Assembly (NCBI GenBank): GCA_009746045.1
Contig: RPFO01001490.1
Location: 1-64,000, forward strand
Direction of reading: 5' to 3'
Origin: Mesostigma viride
Lineage: Eukaryota > Streptophyta > Mesostigmatophyceae > Mesostigmatales > Mesostigmataceae
DNA length: 64,000 nt
Shown here: piece after piece, positions 60,501 through 64,000 of the stretch
Numbering within the stretch: the stretch's first letter is position 1
How the letters are laid out: each line of letters starts with the position of its first letter
Made by a program: the position numbers and the translations under genes
The notes under the pieces: generated by a model
Seen by the model: only the letters and a program-made list of their open reading frames with translations
Database searches by the model: none
What the model was told of the DNA's origin: nothing

Positions 60501-63500
60501 ATCCATGTACGTAGGCCAGCCATGGAGACACCATGGGAGCCTGAATCCTCATCATTAATTACATAAATGCCAACCATGTACGTAGACAAGCCATGATGAC
60601 ACCATGGGAGCCTGAATCCTCCTCATTAATTACATAAATGCCAACCATGTACGTAGACAAGCCATGATGACACCATGGGAGCCTGAATCCTCATCATTAA
60701 TTACATACATGCCATCCATGTACGTAGACAGCCATGATGACACCATGGGAGCCTGAATCCTCATCATTTACTATTCCTTGACATCCATGTACGTAGGCCA
60801 GCCATGGAGACACCATGGGAGCCTGAATCCTCCTCATTAATTACATAAATGCCAACCATGTACGTAGACAAGCCATGATGACCCCATGGGAGCCTGAATC
60901 CTCATCATTAATTACATAAATGCCATCCATGTACGTAGACGGGCCATGATGACACCATGGGAGCCTGAATCCTTATCATTTACTATTCCTTGACATCCAT
61001 GTACGTAGGCCAGCCATGGAGACACCATGGGAGCCTGAATCCTCATCATTAATTACATAAATGCCAACCATGTACGTAGACAAGCCATGATGACACCATG
61101 GGAGCCTGAATCCTCCTCATTAATTACATAAATGCCAACCATGTACGTAGACAAGCCATGATGACACCATGGGAGCCTGAATCCTCATCATTAATTACAT
61201 ACATGCCATCCATGTACGTAGACAGGCCATGATGACACCATGGGAGCCTGAATCCTCATCATTTACTATTCCTTGACATCCATGTACGTAGGCCAGCCAT
61301 GGAGACACCATGGGAGCCTGAATCCTCCTCATTAATACATAAATGCCAACCATGTACGTAGACAAGCCATGATGACACCATGGGAGCCTGAATCCTCATC
61401 ATTTACTATTCCTTGACATCCATGTACGTAGGCCAGCCATGATGACACCAATGGAGCCTGAATCCTCCTCGTTAATTACATAAATGCCAACCATGTACGT
61501 AGACAAGCCATGATGACCCCATGGGAGCCTGAATCCTCATCATTTACTATTCCTTGACATCCATGTACGTAGACGGGCCATGATGACACCATGGGAGCCT
61601 GAATCCTCATCATTTACTATTCCTTGACATCCATGTACGTAGGCCAGCCATGATGACACCAATGGAGCCTGAATCCTCTTCATTTTCTTAATGAGAGGAT
61701 TCAGGTTACATAAATGCCAACCATGTAGGTAGACAAGCCATGATGACACCATGGGAGCCTGAATCCTCATCATTTACTATTCCTTGACATCCATGTACGT
61801 AGGCCAGCCATGGAGACACCATGGGAGCCTGAATCCTCCTCATTAATTACATAAATGCCAACCATGTACGTAGACAAGCCATGATGACCCATGGGAGCCT
61901 GAATCCTCATCATTAATTACATAAATGCCATCCATGTAAGTAGACGGGCCATGATGACACCATGGGAGCCTGAATCCTCCTCATTAATTACATAAATGCC
62001 AACCATGTACGTAGACAAGCCATGATGACACCATGGGAGCCTGAATCCTCATCATTAATTACATAAATGCCATCCATGTACGTAGACGGGCCATGATGAC
62101 ACCATGGGAGCCTGAATCCTCATCATTAATTACATAAATGCCATTCATGTACGTAGGCCAGCCATGGAGACACCATGGGAGCCTGAATCCTCATCATTAA
62201 TTACATACATGCCAACAATGTAGGTAGACAAGCCATGATGACACCATGGGAGCCTGAATCCTCATCATTTATTTTATGAGACATCCATGTACGTAGGCCA
62301 GCCATGATGACACCATGGGAGCCTGAATCCTCATCATTTTTTTTCTTGACATCCATGTACGTAGAGCCATGATGACACCATGGGAGCCTGAATCCTCCTC
62401 ATTAATTACATACATGCCATCCATGTACGTACACGGGCCATGATGACACCATGGGAGCCTGAATCCTCCTCATTTACTATTCCTTGACATCCATGTACGT
62501 AGACGGGCCATGATGACACCATGGGAGCCTGAATCCTCATCATTTTTTTTCTTGACATCCATGTACGTAGGCCAGCCATGATGACACCATGGAGCCTGAA
62601 TCCTCATCATTAATTACATAAATGCCATATGTATCATCCATGATGACACCATGGGAGCCTGAATCCTCATCATTAAATACATAAATGCCACCATGTACGT
62701 AGACGGGCCATGATGACACCAATGGAGCCTGAATCCTCATCATTAATTACATAAATGCCAACCATGTACATACCGCATGATGACACCATGGGAGCCTGAA
62801 TCCTCATCATTAATTACATAAATGCCAACCATGTACGTAGGCCAGCCATGATGACACTATGGGAGCCTGAATCCTCATCATTAATTCATTACATCCAACG
62901 TAGACGGGCCATAATGACACCACGGGAGCCTGAATCCTCATCATTTTTTTTTCTTTGACATCCATGTACGTAGGCCAGCCATGATGACACCATGGGAGCC
63001 TGAATCCTCATCATTTTTACTGAACATCCATGTACGTACCAGCCATGATGACACCATGGGAGCCTGAATCCTCATCATTAAATACATACATGCCATCCAT
63101 GTACGTAGACAGGCCATGATGACACCATGGGAGCCTGAATCCTCATCATTTACTATTCCTACATCCATGTACGTAGACGGGCCATGATGACACCATGGGA
63201 GCCTGAATCCTCATCATTTTTTTTCTTGCCATCCATGTACGTAGGCCAGCCATGATGACACCATGGAGCCTGAATCCTCATCATTAATTACATACATGCC
63301 ATCCAACGTAGACAGGCCATGACATGACACCATGGGAGCCTGAATCCTCATCATTTTTTCCTTGACATCCATGTACGTAGACGCCATGATGACACCATGG
63401 GAGCCTGAATCCTCATCATTTTTTTTCTGACATCCATGTACGTAGGCCAGCCATGATGACACCATGGGCCTGAATCCTCATCATTAATACATACATGCCA

Positions 63501-64000
63501 ACCATGTACGTAGACGGCCATGATGACACCATGGGAGCCTGAATCCTCATCATTACTATTCTACATCCATGCATACGTAGACGGGCATGATGACACCATG
63601 GGAGCCTGAATCCTCATCATTTTTTTTTCTTTGACATCCATGTACATACGTAGGCCAGCCATGATGACACCAATGGAGCCTGAATCCTCATCATTAATTA
63701 CATACATGCCATCCATGTACGTAGACAGCCATGATGACACCATGGGAGCCTGAATCCTCATCATTTACTTTCATTGCATCCATGTACGTAGACGGCCATG
63801 ATGACACCATGGGAGCCTGAATCCTCATCATTTTTTCTTGACATCCATGTACGTAGGCCAGCCATGATGACACCATGGGAGCCTGAATCCTCATCATTAA
63901 TTACATACAATGCCAACCATGTACGTAGACGCCATGATGACACCATGGGAGCCTGAATCCTCATCATTAATTACATAAATGCCATCCATGTACGTAGACG
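57527..64000 (+). repeat. 71-bp satellite array, runs off the window
   Basis: About 90 copies of a unit with the constant core CATGATGACACCATGGGAGC and CTGAATCCTCATCATT, and a variable part in at least three types: ATTAATTACATAAATGCCAACC; TACTATTCCTTGACATCC; TTTTTTTCTTTGACATCC. The types follow one another in blocks that themselves repeat (for example 59500-59800, 60420-60720, 61200-61400), a higher-order pattern. From about 62,300 on, units show many single-base losses. All ORFs here are artefacts of the repeat. Confidence 0.95.

Noticed and set aside
57488-63967. Repeated minus strand ORFs (NDEDSGSHGVIM words)
   Set aside because: The 71-bp unit is not a multiple of three and frames change at every indel; these are satellite artefacts.

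Overview
This is a stretch of eukaryotic nuclear DNA dominated by transposable elements. Evidence for this is GT-AG introns that join exons in consistent phase, AATAAA signals, several non-LTR retrotransposon copies with target-site duplications, terminal-inverted-repeat DNA transposons, and long satellite arrays. No rRNA, complete tRNA, CRISPR array or bacterial operon is visible. The host cannot be named from the sequence; a microalga or another protist fits the compact genes and the LINE types, but that is an inference. Many reading frames break by exactly one base, often in G or C runs, so either the assembly carries homopolymer errors or many genes are decaying.

Layout. 1-572 is CT-rich simple sequence. 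611-1020 is a tandem array carrying a 20-21-base dyad motif. 1141-4492 holds five closely packed + strand genes: a small acidic protein, a MYND zinc-finger protein, a 66-residue protein, and two proteins that share a Cys4-like knuckle. 4756-11843 is one eight-exon gene for about 1,830 residues whose introns are filled with the same motif. 11.8-17.8 kb holds dispersed repeats, a LINE fragment, a piggyBac transposase that has lost its catalytic core, and a SINE. 17.8-23.2 kb is LINE ORF1 plus LINE-A, itself broken by nested LINE-B insertions. 24.99-25.43 kb is a small membrane-protein ORF. 25.8-26.85 kb is a symmetrical triple MITE. 27.7-28.8 kb is SINE copies. 29.2-34.2 kb is a nearly complete LINE-A. 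34.2-40.3 kb is ORF1-only copies interrupted by a hAT-like insertion and by LINE-B. 42.3-46.5 kb is a CACTA-like element. 46.5-49.4 kb is two LINE-B copies head to head. 50.1-53.5 kb is a three-exon DDE transposase gene on the minus strand, with a second motif array upstream of it (53.6-54.2 kb). 56.5-57.2 kb is a GCATGC-rich minisatellite, and 57.5-64 kb is a 71-bp satellite that runs off the window.

The observation most worth following is the dyad motif (form GTTGCGACGGCCGGCGTTTC). It occurs about 31 times, only in non-coding DNA: introns, gene starts, and two arrays that sit in opposite orientation at 0.6-1.0 kb and 53.6-54.2 kb. Both arrays lie just outside genes that point inward. The motif is essentially missing from the retrotransposon-rich middle. 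One reading is a very large DNA transposon of about 53.6 kb, with the DDE transposase at one end, cargo genes at the other, and later retrotransposon insertions inside. The alternative is a host intron element. LINE-A, the SINEs and the ORF1-only copies form a connected retrotransposon system: the SINEs share the LINE-A 3' end. LINE-B repeatedly targets TATATATA-type sites, including its own tails.
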